Positions 16,893 to 24,960 of a stretch of 64,000 bases of DNA are shown here, piece by piece; positions within the stretch are counted from its first letter, which is position 1, and each line of letters opens with the position of its first letter. The notes beneath the pieces were generated by a model that was not told the origin of the DNA, made no database searches, and saw only the letters and a program-made list of their open reading frames with translations. The stretch is from NCBI RefSeq assembly GCF_000832305.1, contig NZ_CP010536.1:62001-126000 (forward strand), read 5' to 3'. This stretch comes from Cupriavidus basilensis. Lineage in GTDB: Bacteria > Pseudomonadota > Gammaproteobacteria > Burkholderiales > Burkholderiaceae. A program made the position numbers and the translations under genes.

Positions 16893-17621
16893 ATGGAAGA
16901 CATCGTCCGCTTCGACAAGGTGAGCAAATCCTTCGGGCAGGTGGAAATCCTCAAGGGCGTGAGTTTCTCGGTGCGCGCCGGCGAGGTGGTGGCGCTGATC
17001 GGGCGCAGCGGCTCGGGCAAGAGCACGGCCCTGCGCTGCATCAACGGCCTGGAACGCGTGAACGGCGGCGCGCTGCATGTATGCGGCCGCGCCATGCACG
17101 AAGACAACGTGCCGCTGGGAGAGCTGCGCAAGGAAGTGGGCATCGTGTTCCAGAGCTACAACCTGTTCCCGCACCTCACCGTGGAAGAAAACGTCATGCT
17201 GGCGCCGCGCAAGGTCAAGGGCGTCGGCAAGAAGGAAGCGCGCGAGCTGGCCATGCATGTGCTCAAGCAGGTTGGCATGGAAGAGCGCGCCGGCTATTAC
17301 CCGGAGCAGCTGTCCGGCGGCCAGCAGCAGCGCGTGGCCATTGCCCGCTCGCTGGCGATGCGGCCGCGCCTGATGCTGTTCGATGAAGTCACCTCGGCGC
17401 TGGATCCCGAGCTCACCGGCGAGGTGCTCAAGGTGATCGAGCGGCTGGCCGAAAAGGGCATGACCATGGTGCTGGTCACGCACGAGATGGCGTTCGCGCG
17501 CTCGGTGGCGGACCAGATCATGTTCATGCACCAGGGCATCGTCTGGGAAGGCGGCAGCGGCAAGCTGCTGGATGAGCCTTCGACGCCGGAGCTCAAGCAG
17601 TTCGTCGGCAACGGCCTTTGA
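16893..17621 (+). CDS. amino acid ABC transporter ATP-binding protein (GlnQ family)
   Basis: ATPase of the importer, 242 residues. Walker A is GRSGSGKST, the signature is LSGGQQQRVAIARSLAM, Walker B is LMLFDEVTSALDPE and the switch histidine is in LVTHEMAFARSV. ATG 16893 is preferred over 16881 and 16818 because GGAG at 16883-16886 lies 6 bases before it and the resulting length matches the family. Confidence 0.93.
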   Translation: MEDIVRFDKVSKSFGQVEILKGVSFSVRAGEVVALIGRSGSGKSTALRCINGLERVNGGALHVCGRAMHEDNVPLGELRKEVGIVFQSYNLFPHLTVEENVMLAPRKVKGVGKKEARELAMHVLKQVGMEERAGYYPEQLSGGQQQRVAIARSLAMRPRLMLFDEVTSALDPELTGEVLKVIERLAEKGMTMVLVTHEMAFARSVADQIMFMHQGIVWEGGSGKLLDEPSTPELKQFVGNGL

Positions 17622-17678
17622 TTTCGCGCTAGCTGCCTGCTAGCCCGCACAACTCAACCTACACAACGCAGACACCCC

Positions 17679-18485
17679 ATGTACCCTATGCACCTCAACC
17701 ACCGCCTGCTCGGCTCGCTCGCCGCCCTGCTGCTCGTTGGCGCATCCGTCAGCGCCTGGTCCGATACGCTCGATACCATCAAGCAACGCAAGAAGATCCT
17801 GGTCGCCGTGGATATCGGCGCGCCGCCCTACGGCATGCTCGACGCGCAGGCCAAGCAAAGCGGCTCGGACGTGGAGACCGCCCGCCTGCTGGCCAAGGAC
17901 CTCGGCGTGGAACTGGAGATCGTGCCGGTGACCGGCCCCAATCGCGTGCCCTTCCTGCTGACCAGGAAGGCGGACGTGGTGCTGGCTTCGTTCTCGGTCA
18001 CCGACGAGCGCAAGAAGGTGATCGACTTCTCGGATCCCTACGGCGTGATCCCGGTTGTGGTGGGCGGGCCCGCAAAGTCCAGCCTCAAGAGCTTTGCCGA
18101 CCTCTCCGGCAAGACCATCGCCGTCACGCGCGGTACCACCAGCGACCAGGAGCTCAGCCGTGGCGCCAAGGAAGTCCAGGGCCTGAACATCGTGCGCTAC
18201 GAGGACGATGCCACCACCAACACCGCGGTCGCCACCGGCCAGCAGGACTACCTGGCCGCCGCCATCAGCGTGATTCCCGCGGTGAAGAAGAGCAATCCCA
18301 CGCGCGACCTCGAAACCAAGTTCGTGATGAAATCCTATCCCTATGCCATTGGCCTGCGCAAGGGCGATGCCGCGCTGAAGAACTGGCTGGACGGCTGGGT
18401 CAAGGCCAACCTGAAAAACGGCAAGATCAACGACATCTACAAGCATTACTTCGGCATCGGGCTGCCGGAAGACATGATCAAGTAA
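17679..18485 (+). CDS. amino acid ABC transporter substrate-binding protein (PBPb)
   Basis: Periplasmic receptor of the PAAT importer, 268 residues, with a signal peptide (LLGSLAALLLVGASVSAWS) and a type-II periplasmic binding fold (KKILVAVDIGAPPYGMLD, ADVVLASFSVTDERKKVIDF, GKTIAVTRGTTSDQEL). Arginine and aspartate residues that grip the alpha-amino acid in this family appear in VTDERKK and the RYEDDATTN region. It follows the ATPase after 57 bases. The ligand cannot be read from sequence; the neighbouring dehydratase suggests a hydroxylated or acidic compound. Confidence 0.9.
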   Translation: MYPMHLNHRLLGSLAALLLVGASVSAWSDTLDTIKQRKKILVAVDIGAPPYGMLDAQAKQSGSDVETARLLAKDLGVELEIVPVTGPNRVPFLLTRKADVVLASFSVTDERKKVIDFSDPYGVIPVVVGGPAKSSLKSFADLSGKTIAVTRGTTSDQELSRGAKEVQGLNIVRYEDDATTNTAVATGQQDYLAAAISVIPAVKKSNPTRDLETKFVMKSYPYAIGLRKGDAALKNWLDGWVKANLKNGKINDIYKHYFGIGLPEDMIK

Positions 18486-18544
18486 GGATCAGGCAAGGCC
18501 CGCAAGCACTGGCAGGGCGACCATCACACCGCGAGACATTCCTC

Positions 18545-20113
18545 ATGACAACAGACCCCCTTGCCGCCAATCCCGTGCAGGCCCCACGTACCTCCCACAC
18601 CATCCGCCTGCATCCTGATGACGACGTGGTGATCGCGCGGGACCAGATGGTGGCCGGCACGCCGATCGCCGACGAAGGCGTGACCGTGATCGGACTGGTC
18701 CCGCCCGGCCACAAGATCGCCACCCGTGCGATCGCCAATGGCGAGGCGGTTCGGCGCTACGGCCAGATCATCGGCTTCGCCAGCCAGGATATCCGCGCCG
18801 GCCAGCACGTGCATACCCACAACCTCGCCATGGGCGACTTCACGCGGGACTATGCGTTCAGCGCGGAGGCCCGCGTGGTGCGGCCGGCGGCGCAGCCGGC
18901 CACGTTCGACGGCATCAAGCGCGCCGACGGCGGCGTGGCTACGCGTAACTACATTGGCATCCTTACCTCGGTGAACTGCTCGGCCACGGTGGCGCGCGCC
19001 ATCGCGGACCACTTCCGCCGCGACATCCATCCCCAGGCGCTGGCCGCCTATCCCAATGTGGACGGCGTGGTGGCCCTCACGCACGGTGTGGGCTGCGCGG
19101 TGGATCCGCAGGGCGAGGGGCTGGCGGTGCTGCAGCGCACGCTGGGCGGCTATGCGTGCCATCCCAACTTTGCCAGCGTGCTGGTGATCGGGCTTGGCTG
19201 CGAAACCAACCAGATCTCCGCGCTGCTGGCCACGCAGGGGCTCGCGCACAGTGACCGGCTGCAGACCTTCACCATCCAGGACACTGGCGGCACCACCAAG
19301 ACCATTGCCCATGGCATCGAGCTGATCAAGGCGATGCTGCCGAAGGCCAACGCGGTGGAGCGCCAGCCGGTGCCGGCGCACCATCTGGTGGTGGGCCTGC
19401 AATGCGGTGGCTCGGATGGCTACTCGGGCATCTCGGCCAACCCGGTGCTGGGTGCGGCGGTGGATCTGTTGGTGCGCAATGGCGGCACCGCGATCCTCTC
19501 CGAGACGCCGGAGATCTACGGCGCCGAGCACTTGCTGACACGGCGCGCGCAAACGCCAGAGATCGGCAGGAAGCTGGTGGCGCGCATCCGCTGGTGGGAG
19601 GCCTATTGCGAGCGCCACGGTGCCAGCATGGACAACAATCCCTCCGCCGGCAACAAGGCGGGCGGCCTGACCACGGTACTGGAAAAATCGCTGGGCGGCA
19701 TCGCCAAGGGCGGCTCCACCAATCTCGCCGAAGTGTACGAGTATGCGCAGCCCGTCCGCGTGCGCGGCCTGGTCTTCATGGACACACCAGGCTACGACCC
19801 GATCTCCGCCACCGGGCAGGTGGCCGGCGGTGCCAACCTGATCTGCTTCACCACTGGCCGGGGCTCTGCCTATGGCTGCGCGCCATCGCCCTCGGTCAAG
19901 CTTGCCACCAACACGGCGCTATGGCAGCGCCAGTCGGACGACATGGACCTGAACTGCGGCACGGTACTGGACGGCAGCGCCACCATCGCCGAACTCGGCG
20001 CGGCGCTGTTCGAGCTGATGCTGGACACGGCCTCCGGAAAGCGTTCGCGCAGCGAGTTGCATGGCTACGGCCAGAATGAGTTCGTGCCCTGGCAACTGGG
20101 GGCCATTACCTGA
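18545..20113 (+). CDS. UxaA family dehydratase (altronate / galactarate dehydratase-like)
   Basis: Fe-dependent sugar-acid dehydratase family, 522 residues: an N-terminal SAF domain (HPDDDVVIARDQMVAGTPIA) fused to the UxaA/GarD catalytic core. Conserved pieces are GVATRNYIGILTSVNCSATV, THGVGCAVDPQGEG, GLGCETNQISALL, QCGGSDGYSGISANPVLG, NPSAGNKAGGLTTVLEKSLG and TGRGSAYGCAPSPSVKLATN. Metal-binding cysteines are likely in these Gly/Cys segments. It lies 59 bases after the binding protein and is probably the catabolic enzyme for the imported compound. Hexarate specificity is not assured, since an amino-acid-type importer feeds it. Confidence 0.87.
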   Translation: MTTDPLAANPVQAPRTSHTIRLHPDDDVVIARDQMVAGTPIADEGVTVIGLVPPGHKIATRAIANGEAVRRYGQIIGFASQDIRAGQHVHTHNLAMGDFTRDYAFSAEARVVRPAAQPATFDGIKRADGGVATRNYIGILTSVNCSATVARAIADHFRRDIHPQALAAYPNVDGVVALTHGVGCAVDPQGEGLAVLQRTLGGYACHPNFASVLVIGLGCETNQISALLATQGLAHSDRLQTFTIQDTGGTTKTIAHGIELIKAMLPKANAVERQPVPAHHLVVGLQCGGSDGYSGISANPVLGAAVDLLVRNGGTAILSETPEIYGAEHLLTRRAQTPEIGRKLVARIRWWEAYCERHGASMDNNPSAGNKAGGLTTVLEKSLGGIAKGGSTNLAEVYEYAQPVRVRGLVFMDTPGYDPISATGQVAGGANLICFTTGRGSAYGCAPSPSVKLATNTALWQRQSDDMDLNCGTVLDGSATIAELGAALFELMLDTASGKRSRSELHGYGQNEFVPWQLGAIT

Positions 20114-20134
20114 GGGCAGTGGCTGGAACGTCAA

Positions 20135-20171
20135 CAAGCGGGCGGTCCCGCCCAGCAGGGTCGCCCGCTTG
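20135..20171. terminator. bidirectional hairpin between convergent genes
   Basis: Perfect 10-bp arms CAAGCGGGCG (20135-20144) and CGCCCGCTTG (20162-20171) lie between the stops of the convergent UxaA and glutathione peroxidase genes. No long U-tract follows, so termination strength is uncertain. Confidence 0.5.
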
Positions 20172-20194
20172 CTGTCACGCCAAAACCCAGCCGG

Positions 20195-20746
20195 TCAGCG
20201 GCCCTGGCCCAGCGCCGCATCGATCGCCTCAAGCAGGCGCGGATCGTTCGCCGCGACGTCCGGCGCGAAGCGCGCTACCACGTTGCCTTCCCGGTCGATC
20301 AGGAACTTCTCGAAGTTCCACAGCACATCGGTGGCGTTCTCCGGGTTCACGCCGTAGCCCTTCAGGCGCTCACGGAAAGGGCCGTCGCCGATGGCGGCCG
20401 GCTGCGCTTGCGTCAACGCCGCGTACAACGGATGCTGGTCCGGCCCGAGCACCGACACCTTCGAGAACATCGGGAAGTGCACGTCGTAGGTCAGCGTGCA
20501 GAATTCCTGGATCTGCGCCTCGTCGCCCGGCTCCTGGCCCTTGAAGTTGTTGGCCGGGAATCCCAGTACCTCCAGGCCCTCGGCGCGCTTGGCCTGGTAC
20601 AGCGCTTCGAGCCCTTCGTACTGGGGCGTCAGGCCGCACTTCGATGCCACGTTCACAACCAGCAGCACACGAGCGCGAAAATCCGCGAGCCGGCTGTCGG
20701 TACCGTCGATGCGTTTCAGGGGGATGTCGTACAAGGTGCTTGCCAT
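20195..20746 (-). CDS. glutathione peroxidase family protein (cytoplasmic)
   Basis: Thiol peroxidase of the GPx family, 183 residues without signal peptide, reducing hydroperoxides with thioredoxin or glutathione. The peroxidatic cysteine is in NVASKCGLTPQYEGLEALYQ (about residue 37); the conserved glutamine and asparagine are in FPANNFKGQEPG and the tryptophan in VLWNFEKFLIDREG. The resolving cysteine may be that in IQEFCTLTYDVHFPMF. It stands alone. The window also encodes an exported homologue at 30479-31117. Confidence 0.92.
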   Translation of the reverse strand: MASTLYDIPLKRIDGTDSRLADFRARVLLVVNVASKCGLTPQYEGLEALYQAKRAEGLEVLGFPANNFKGQEPGDEAQIQEFCTLTYDVHFPMFSKVSVLGPDQHPLYAALTQAQPAAIGDGPFRERLKGYGVNPENATDVLWNFEKFLIDREGNVVARFAPDVAANDPRLLEAIDAALGQGR

Positions 20747-21015
20747 TTTTCGTCCTTACGTGATCGCTACGGATTCCATGGAGCCGACAGTATGCGGGGC
20801 CTGGATGATTCTTGCTCGGCACGTCGCGGGTCGGTGGGGGGCGGATGCAAGGAGCGGGGGCAGCGCGCCAGCCCGCAAGGTATCTGCCGATCTGGCGCGC
20901 CACCACCCGAATCACCGCCACTGCGCGCAACCGCACACCCATTCCCCCGCAGTATTTCCTAAACTGCAAGACACTCGCCATTACGGCCGGCGCTCCCCGC
21001 GCTGGCGCTTCCGCC

Positions 21016-21285
21016 ATGCCGCGCCTTGTCTTTGCTTCTGCGATCCAGCGCCATATCCCGAGCCCGGAGCGGGAAGTGCCCGCGGCTACCGTTTGCGCCG
21101 CGCTGGAGATGGCGTTTCGGGAGCAGCCGGAGTTGCGCGGCTATATCCTCGATGATCAGGGCCAGTTGCGCCGGCACCTGGCGGTGTTTGTGGATGGCTC
21201 GGCCATTCGCGACCGCCGGCGCATGAGCGATCGCGTGGGCGCCAGCAGCCAGATCTTTGTGGTGCAGGCGCTGTCAGGCGGTTGA
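21016..21285 (+). CDS. MoaD/ThiS family ubiquitin-like protein with C-terminal Gly-Gly
   Basis: An 89-residue beta-grasp protein resembling MoaD/ThiS sulphur carriers and archaeal SAMPs. The family-typical middle is GQLRRHLAVFVDGSAIRDR and the protein ends ...FVVQALSGG, so the last two residues are the Gly-Gly that E1-like enzymes activate. ATG 21016 is preferred; the frame is open 200 bases further upstream without homology. It is 43 bases ahead of a beta-propeller gene and probably co-transcribed with it. No MoeB/ThiF-type E1, MoaE or ThiG is present, so classical molybdopterin or thiamine synthesis is unlikely to be the local role. Confidence 0.78.
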   Translation: MPRLVFASAIQRHIPSPEREVPAATVCAALEMAFREQPELRGYILDDQGQLRRHLAVFVDGSAIRDRRRMSDRVGASSQIFVVQALSGG

Positions 21286-21328
21286 CGGCTTGCCGCTGAA
21301 GGCTCGGCGTTCAAGCGTGGAGGTCAGC

Positions 21329-22483
21329 ATGAACGATCAACTGCTCATTGGCACGCGCAAGGGCTTGTTGATGCTGCGGCGCGACAGCGCGCTCGGCTGG
21401 CATCAGGAGTCGGTGCATTTCCTGGGCGAGCCCGTCAGCATGACGCTGGCCGATCCGCGTGACGGTGCCTTGTATGCGGCACTTAACCTTGGGCATTTTG
21501 GCGTCAAGCTATGGCGGCGCAGGGCGCGCGGCGTGCCGTGGGAGGCTTGCGCGGTGCCGGTTTATCCGCCCCAGCCAGAGCCGGATCCGTCCAGGGAAGC
21601 GGCCGTGCCGGGCGTACCCATCCCTGCGCAAACCGGCGATGCCGCGGTTGCCGCGCCGCCGGTGCCGTGGTCCTTGCAGCAGATCTGGTCGATGGAAACC
21701 GGCGGGGCTGATGAGCCCGGCGTGCTGTGGGCCGGCACCTTGCCGGGTGGCTTGTTCCGCTCTGGCGACGGCGGCGCCAGCTGGGCGCTGAACCGGCCGC
21801 TGTGGGACCGCCCCGAGCGCAGCGAGTGGTTCGGCGGCGGCTACGATGTGCCAGGCATCCACTCCATCTGCGTGGATCCGCACGATAGCCGCCACGTCAC
21901 CGTGGCCGTGTCGTGCGGCGGTGTGTGGCAGACGCGCGATGGTGGCGGGAACTGGGCCTGCACGGCGAGCGGCATGGTGGCCGACTACATGCCACCGGAG
22001 CGGCGGGAGGACGGCAATATCCAGGATCCGCACCGGCTGGCGCAATGTGCCGGCCATCCGCATGCGATGTGGGTGCAGCACCATGGCGGGATCTTTCGCT
22101 CTGGCGATGCGGGCATGCACTGGCAACGCTTGCAAGCCAAGCCGTCGAGCTTCGGCTTTGCGGTGGCGGCGCATCCGCGCAGGCCCAATACCGCGTGGTT
22201 CGTGCCGGCAGACAAGGATGCATGCCGCGTGCCGGTGGACGGCAAGCTGGTGGTCACCCGCACACGCGACGGCGGGGTGAGTTTCGAGGCATTCTCCGAG
22301 GGGCTGCCGGCGGCGCCGTCGTATGACCTGATCTACCGGCACGGGCTGGCGGTGGACCATACCGGCGAGCGGCTTGCCATGGGGTCCACCACCGGCGGCC
22401 TGTGGATATCGGAGAGCGGCGGGGAGCGCTGGAAGCTGTTCTCGGCACATCTGCCGCCGATTTACTGCGTGCGCTTTGTTTGA
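21329..22483 (+). CDS. beta-propeller protein of the exo-alpha-sialidase/BNR-repeat type
   Basis: Soluble 384-residue protein with Asp-box/BNR-like repeats: GGLFRSGDGGASWALN, GVWQTRDGGGNWACTA, GIFRSGDAGMHWQRL, VTRTRDGGVSFEAF and GGLWISESGGERWKLF, the pattern S/T-x-D/E-x-G-x-x-W of sialidase-fold propellers. There is no signal peptide, so it is cytoplasmic, unlike true sialidases, and catalytic sialidase arginines are not evident. ATG 21329 has GGAGG at 21319-21323. It directly follows the MoaD-like gene; the pair probably works together, with the propeller as scaffold, substrate or partner. The molecular role is unknown. Confidence 0.75.
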   Translation: MNDQLLIGTRKGLLMLRRDSALGWHQESVHFLGEPVSMTLADPRDGALYAALNLGHFGVKLWRRRARGVPWEACAVPVYPPQPEPDPSREAAVPGVPIPAQTGDAAVAAPPVPWSLQQIWSMETGGADEPGVLWAGTLPGGLFRSGDGGASWALNRPLWDRPERSEWFGGGYDVPGIHSICVDPHDSRHVTVAVSCGGVWQTRDGGGNWACTASGMVADYMPPERREDGNIQDPHRLAQCAGHPHAMWVQHHGGIFRSGDAGMHWQRLQAKPSSFGFAVAAHPRRPNTAWFVPADKDACRVPVDGKLVVTRTRDGGVSFEAFSEGLPAAPSYDLIYRHGLAVDHTGERLAMGSTTGGLWISESGGERWKLFSAHLPPIYCVRFV

Positions 22484-22575
22484 GTTGTCCGCGCCAGGGG
22501 CAAATAGAGGCCGGGAGACGGCTGGAGACGGCCGGATGCGGCAAATTGACGACAGAAGCGCGGCAGCCAGCCCGG

Positions 22576-22581
22576 TATAAT
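22576..22581 (+). promoter_or_regulatory. perfect -10 hexamer immediately before dbpA
   Basis: TATAAT ends 5 bases before the dbpA ATG (22587), so a transcript from it would be leaderless or nearly so. A TTGACG at 22546-22551 is 24 bases upstream, too far for a standard -35. Confidence 0.45.
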
Positions 22582-22586
22582 CCGGC

Positions 22587-24008
22587 ATGACCTCAAGCCC
22601 TACCCAATCCGCAGCGCCCGCCGCTGCCGGCGCCTCTTTCTCCAAACTGCCCCTTTCGCCCGCCACGCTGGCGACGCTGGAGCAGCTCGGCTACCAGACC
22701 ATGACCCCGATCCAGGCGGCCAGCCTGCCGATCGCGCTGGCCGGCCAGGACCTGATCGCGCAGGCCAAGACCGGCAGCGGCAAGACCGCCGCCTTCGCGC
22801 TGGCGCTGCTCAACCGCCTCGATGCGCGCCGTTTCGACGTGCAGGCGCTGGTGCTGTGCCCCACGCGTGAACTGGCCGACCAGGTCACGCAGGAAATCCG
22901 CCGCCTGGCGCGCGCGGAAGAAAACATCAAGATCCTGACGCTGTGCGGCGGCTCGCCGATGCGCCCCCAGGCCGACAGCCTGGCGCATGGCGCACATATC
23001 GCCGTGGGCACGCCCGGCCGCATCATGGATCACCTGGAGCGCGGCACGCTGAACCTGGATGCGCTCAACACGCTGGTGCTGGACGAAGCCGACCGCATGC
23101 TCGACATGGGCTTCTTCGACGACATCGCCTATGTGGCGAGCCACTGCCCCAAGGAGCGCCAGACGCTGCTGTTCTCGGCCACTTATCCCGAAGGCATCGC
23201 CAAACTCAGCCAGCAGTTCCTGCGCAAGCCGCGCGAGGTCAAGCTGGAAGAGCAGCACGACGACAGCAAGATCCGCCAGCGCTTCTTCGAGGTGGCCGAC
23301 AGCGACCGCCTGAACGCCGTGGGCCTGCTGCTCAACCATTTCCGCCCGGTCAGCACGCTGGCCTTCTGCAACACCAAGGCCCGCTGCCGCGACCTGGTCG
23401 ACCTGCTGCGCGCGCAAGGCTTCGAAGCCCTGGCGCTGCACGGCGAGCTGGACCAGCGCGAGCGCGACCAGGTGCTGGTGCAGTTCGCCAACCGCAGCTG
23501 CTCGGTGCTGGTCGCCACCGACGTGGCCGCGCGCGGGCTGGACATTGCCCAGCTCGAAGCGGTGATCAACGTCGACGTCACGCCCGACCCCGAGGTCTAT
23601 GTCCACCGCATCGGCCGCACCGGACGCGCGGACCAGGATGGCTGGGCGCTTAGCCTGGCGAGCATGAACGAGATGGGCCGCGTGGGCAATATCGAGCAGG
23701 CCATGGGCGCCGAGATGGAGTGGCAGCCCTTGTCCGACCTGACTCCCGCCAGCAACGAGCGCCTGCTGCCCCCCATGGTCACGCTGCAGATCCTTGGCGG
23801 GCGCAAGGAAAAGATGCGCCCCGGCGACATCCTCGGCGCGCTCACCGGCGACGCAGGCTACGCCAAGCACCAGATCGGCAAGATCAACGTGATGGACATG
23901 TCCACCTACGTGGCGGTCGAGCGTTCGATCGGGCGCGAGGCGATGCGCAAGCTGAATGACGGCACAGTGAAGGGCAAGCGCGTGAAAGTGCGCATGCTGA
24001 CGGAATAA
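22587..24008 (+). CDS. dbpA: ATP-dependent RNA helicase DbpA
   Basis: DEAD-box helicase acting in 50S ribosomal subunit assembly, 473 residues. Motifs in order: Q-motif TMTPIQAASLP, Walker A AKTGSGKT, PTRELADQV, VGTPGRIMDHL, DEAD box VLDEADRMLDMGF, SAT motif LFSATYPEG, VATDVAARGLDI and HRIGRTGRADQDG. The C-terminus (KINVMDMSTYVAVERSIGRE, then GKRVKVRML) is the DbpA RNA-binding domain that recognises 23S rRNA hairpin 92, which is what distinguishes it from other DEAD-box proteins. It is followed after 64 bases by a RIO kinase. Confidence 0.93.
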   Translation: MTSSPTQSAAPAAAGASFSKLPLSPATLATLEQLGYQTMTPIQAASLPIALAGQDLIAQAKTGSGKTAAFALALLNRLDARRFDVQALVLCPTRELADQVTQEIRRLARAEENIKILTLCGGSPMRPQADSLAHGAHIAVGTPGRIMDHLERGTLNLDALNTLVLDEADRMLDMGFFDDIAYVASHCPKERQTLLFSATYPEGIAKLSQQFLRKPREVKLEEQHDDSKIRQRFFEVADSDRLNAVGLLLNHFRPVSTLAFCNTKARCRDLVDLLRAQGFEALALHGELDQRERDQVLVQFANRSCSVLVATDVAARGLDIAQLEAVINVDVTPDPEVYVHRIGRTGRADQDGWALSLASMNEMGRVGNIEQAMGAEMEWQPLSDLTPASNERLLPPMVTLQILGGRKEKMRPGDILGALTGDAGYAKHQIGKINVMDMSTYVAVERSIGREAMRKLNDGTVKGKRVKVRMLTE

Positions 24009-24072
24009 CGGTGGCCGCGACGCTGCTGTCCCCGCGCATGGCGCGCTCGCCCTGCCCGCTTGGTGCTGCCCG

Positions 24073-24921
24073 ATGAAAACGCCGAAGCGGCTGCAGCCGC
24101 TGGTCGAAGACGGCCTGGTCGATGAGGTGTTGCGCCAGCTGATGAGTGGCAAGGAAGCCACCGTCTATGTGGTGCGCAGCGGTGGCGAGATCCGTTGCGC
24201 CAAGGTCTACAAGGATGCCGCGCAACGCAGCTTCCGCCAGGCCTCGACCTACCAGGAAGGGCGCAAGGTCAAGAACAGCCGGCAGGCGCGCGCCATGGAA
24301 AAAGGCACGCGCTACGGGCGCAAGGTGGCGGAAGAAGCCTGGCACAACGCGGAGGTGGATGCGCTGTACCGCCTTGCCGCCGCCGGCGTGCGCGTGCCCA
24401 CGCCGCATCTGTGCTTCGAGGGCGTGCTGCTGATGGAGCTGGTGGTGGATGCCCAAGGCAATGCCGCGCCGCGCCTGAACGACGTGGCGCTGAGCCCGGA
24501 GCAGGCGGTGGCATTCCACGACGCGCTGATCGAGCAGGTGATCCTGATGCTGTGCGCCGGCGTGGTGCACGGCGACCTCTCCGAATTCAACATCCTGGTG
24601 GATGCCGACGGCCCGGTCATCATCGACCTGCCGCAGGCGGTGGATGCCGCCGGCAACAGCGAAGCCAGCGCCATGCTGGAGCGCGATGTGGATAACCTTG
24701 CGTTTTACTTCGGCCAGTTTGCGCCGGCGCTCAACGGTACGCAGTACGGCAAGGAAATCTGGGCGCTTTACCAGGCCGGCTTGCTGCATCCTGGCGTGAA
24801 GCTGACCGGCCAGGTTGCCGTGGACGACACCCCGGTGGACGTGCAAGCCGTGCTGGCGGAAGTCGAAGACGTGATCCTGGAAGAAGAGGCGCGCCAGCGC
24901 TACCTGCAAAGCGCGGAGTGA
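24073..24921 (+). CDS. RIO1-family serine kinase
   Basis: Bacterial RIO-type protein kinase, 282 residues. The nucleotide-binding loop is SGKEATVYVVRSGG, the ATP-anchoring lysine is in CAKVYKDAAQRSF, the catalytic loop is VVHGDLSEFNILV and the metal-binding motif is VIIDLPQAVDA (eukaryotic RIO1 has DFPQ or similar). In archaea and eukaryotes RIO1 acts in small-subunit maturation. Its position behind dbpA suggests a ribosome-assembly link here too, but that is inference. Confidence 0.88.
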   Translation: MKTPKRLQPLVEDGLVDEVLRQLMSGKEATVYVVRSGGEIRCAKVYKDAAQRSFRQASTYQEGRKVKNSRQARAMEKGTRYGRKVAEEAWHNAEVDALYRLAAAGVRVPTPHLCFEGVLLMELVVDAQGNAAPRLNDVALSPEQAVAFHDALIEQVILMLCAGVVHGDLSEFNILVDADGPVIIDLPQAVDAAGNSEASAMLERDVDNLAFYFGQFAPALNGTQYGKEIWALYQAGLLHPGVKLTGQVAVDDTPVDVQAVLAEVEDVILEEEARQRYLQSAE

Positions 24922-24926
24922 CTGGC

Positions 24927-24948
24927 TGGCCGGATCATCATCCGGCCA
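24927..24948. terminator. bidirectional terminator-like hairpin
   Basis: Perfect 9-bp arms TGGCCGGAT and ATCCGGCCA with loop CATC, located between the convergent RIO kinase and DUF2855 genes. No strong U-tract on either side. Confidence 0.5.
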
Positions 24949-24960
24949 TTCGGTCATTCG

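Noticed and set aside
21329..22483. True secreted sialidase
   Set aside because: No signal peptide and no clear catalytic arginine triad; only the propeller repeats are shared.
22546..22551. TTGACG as -35 element for dbpA
   Set aside because: 24-base spacing to TATAAT is too long for a sigma-70 promoter.
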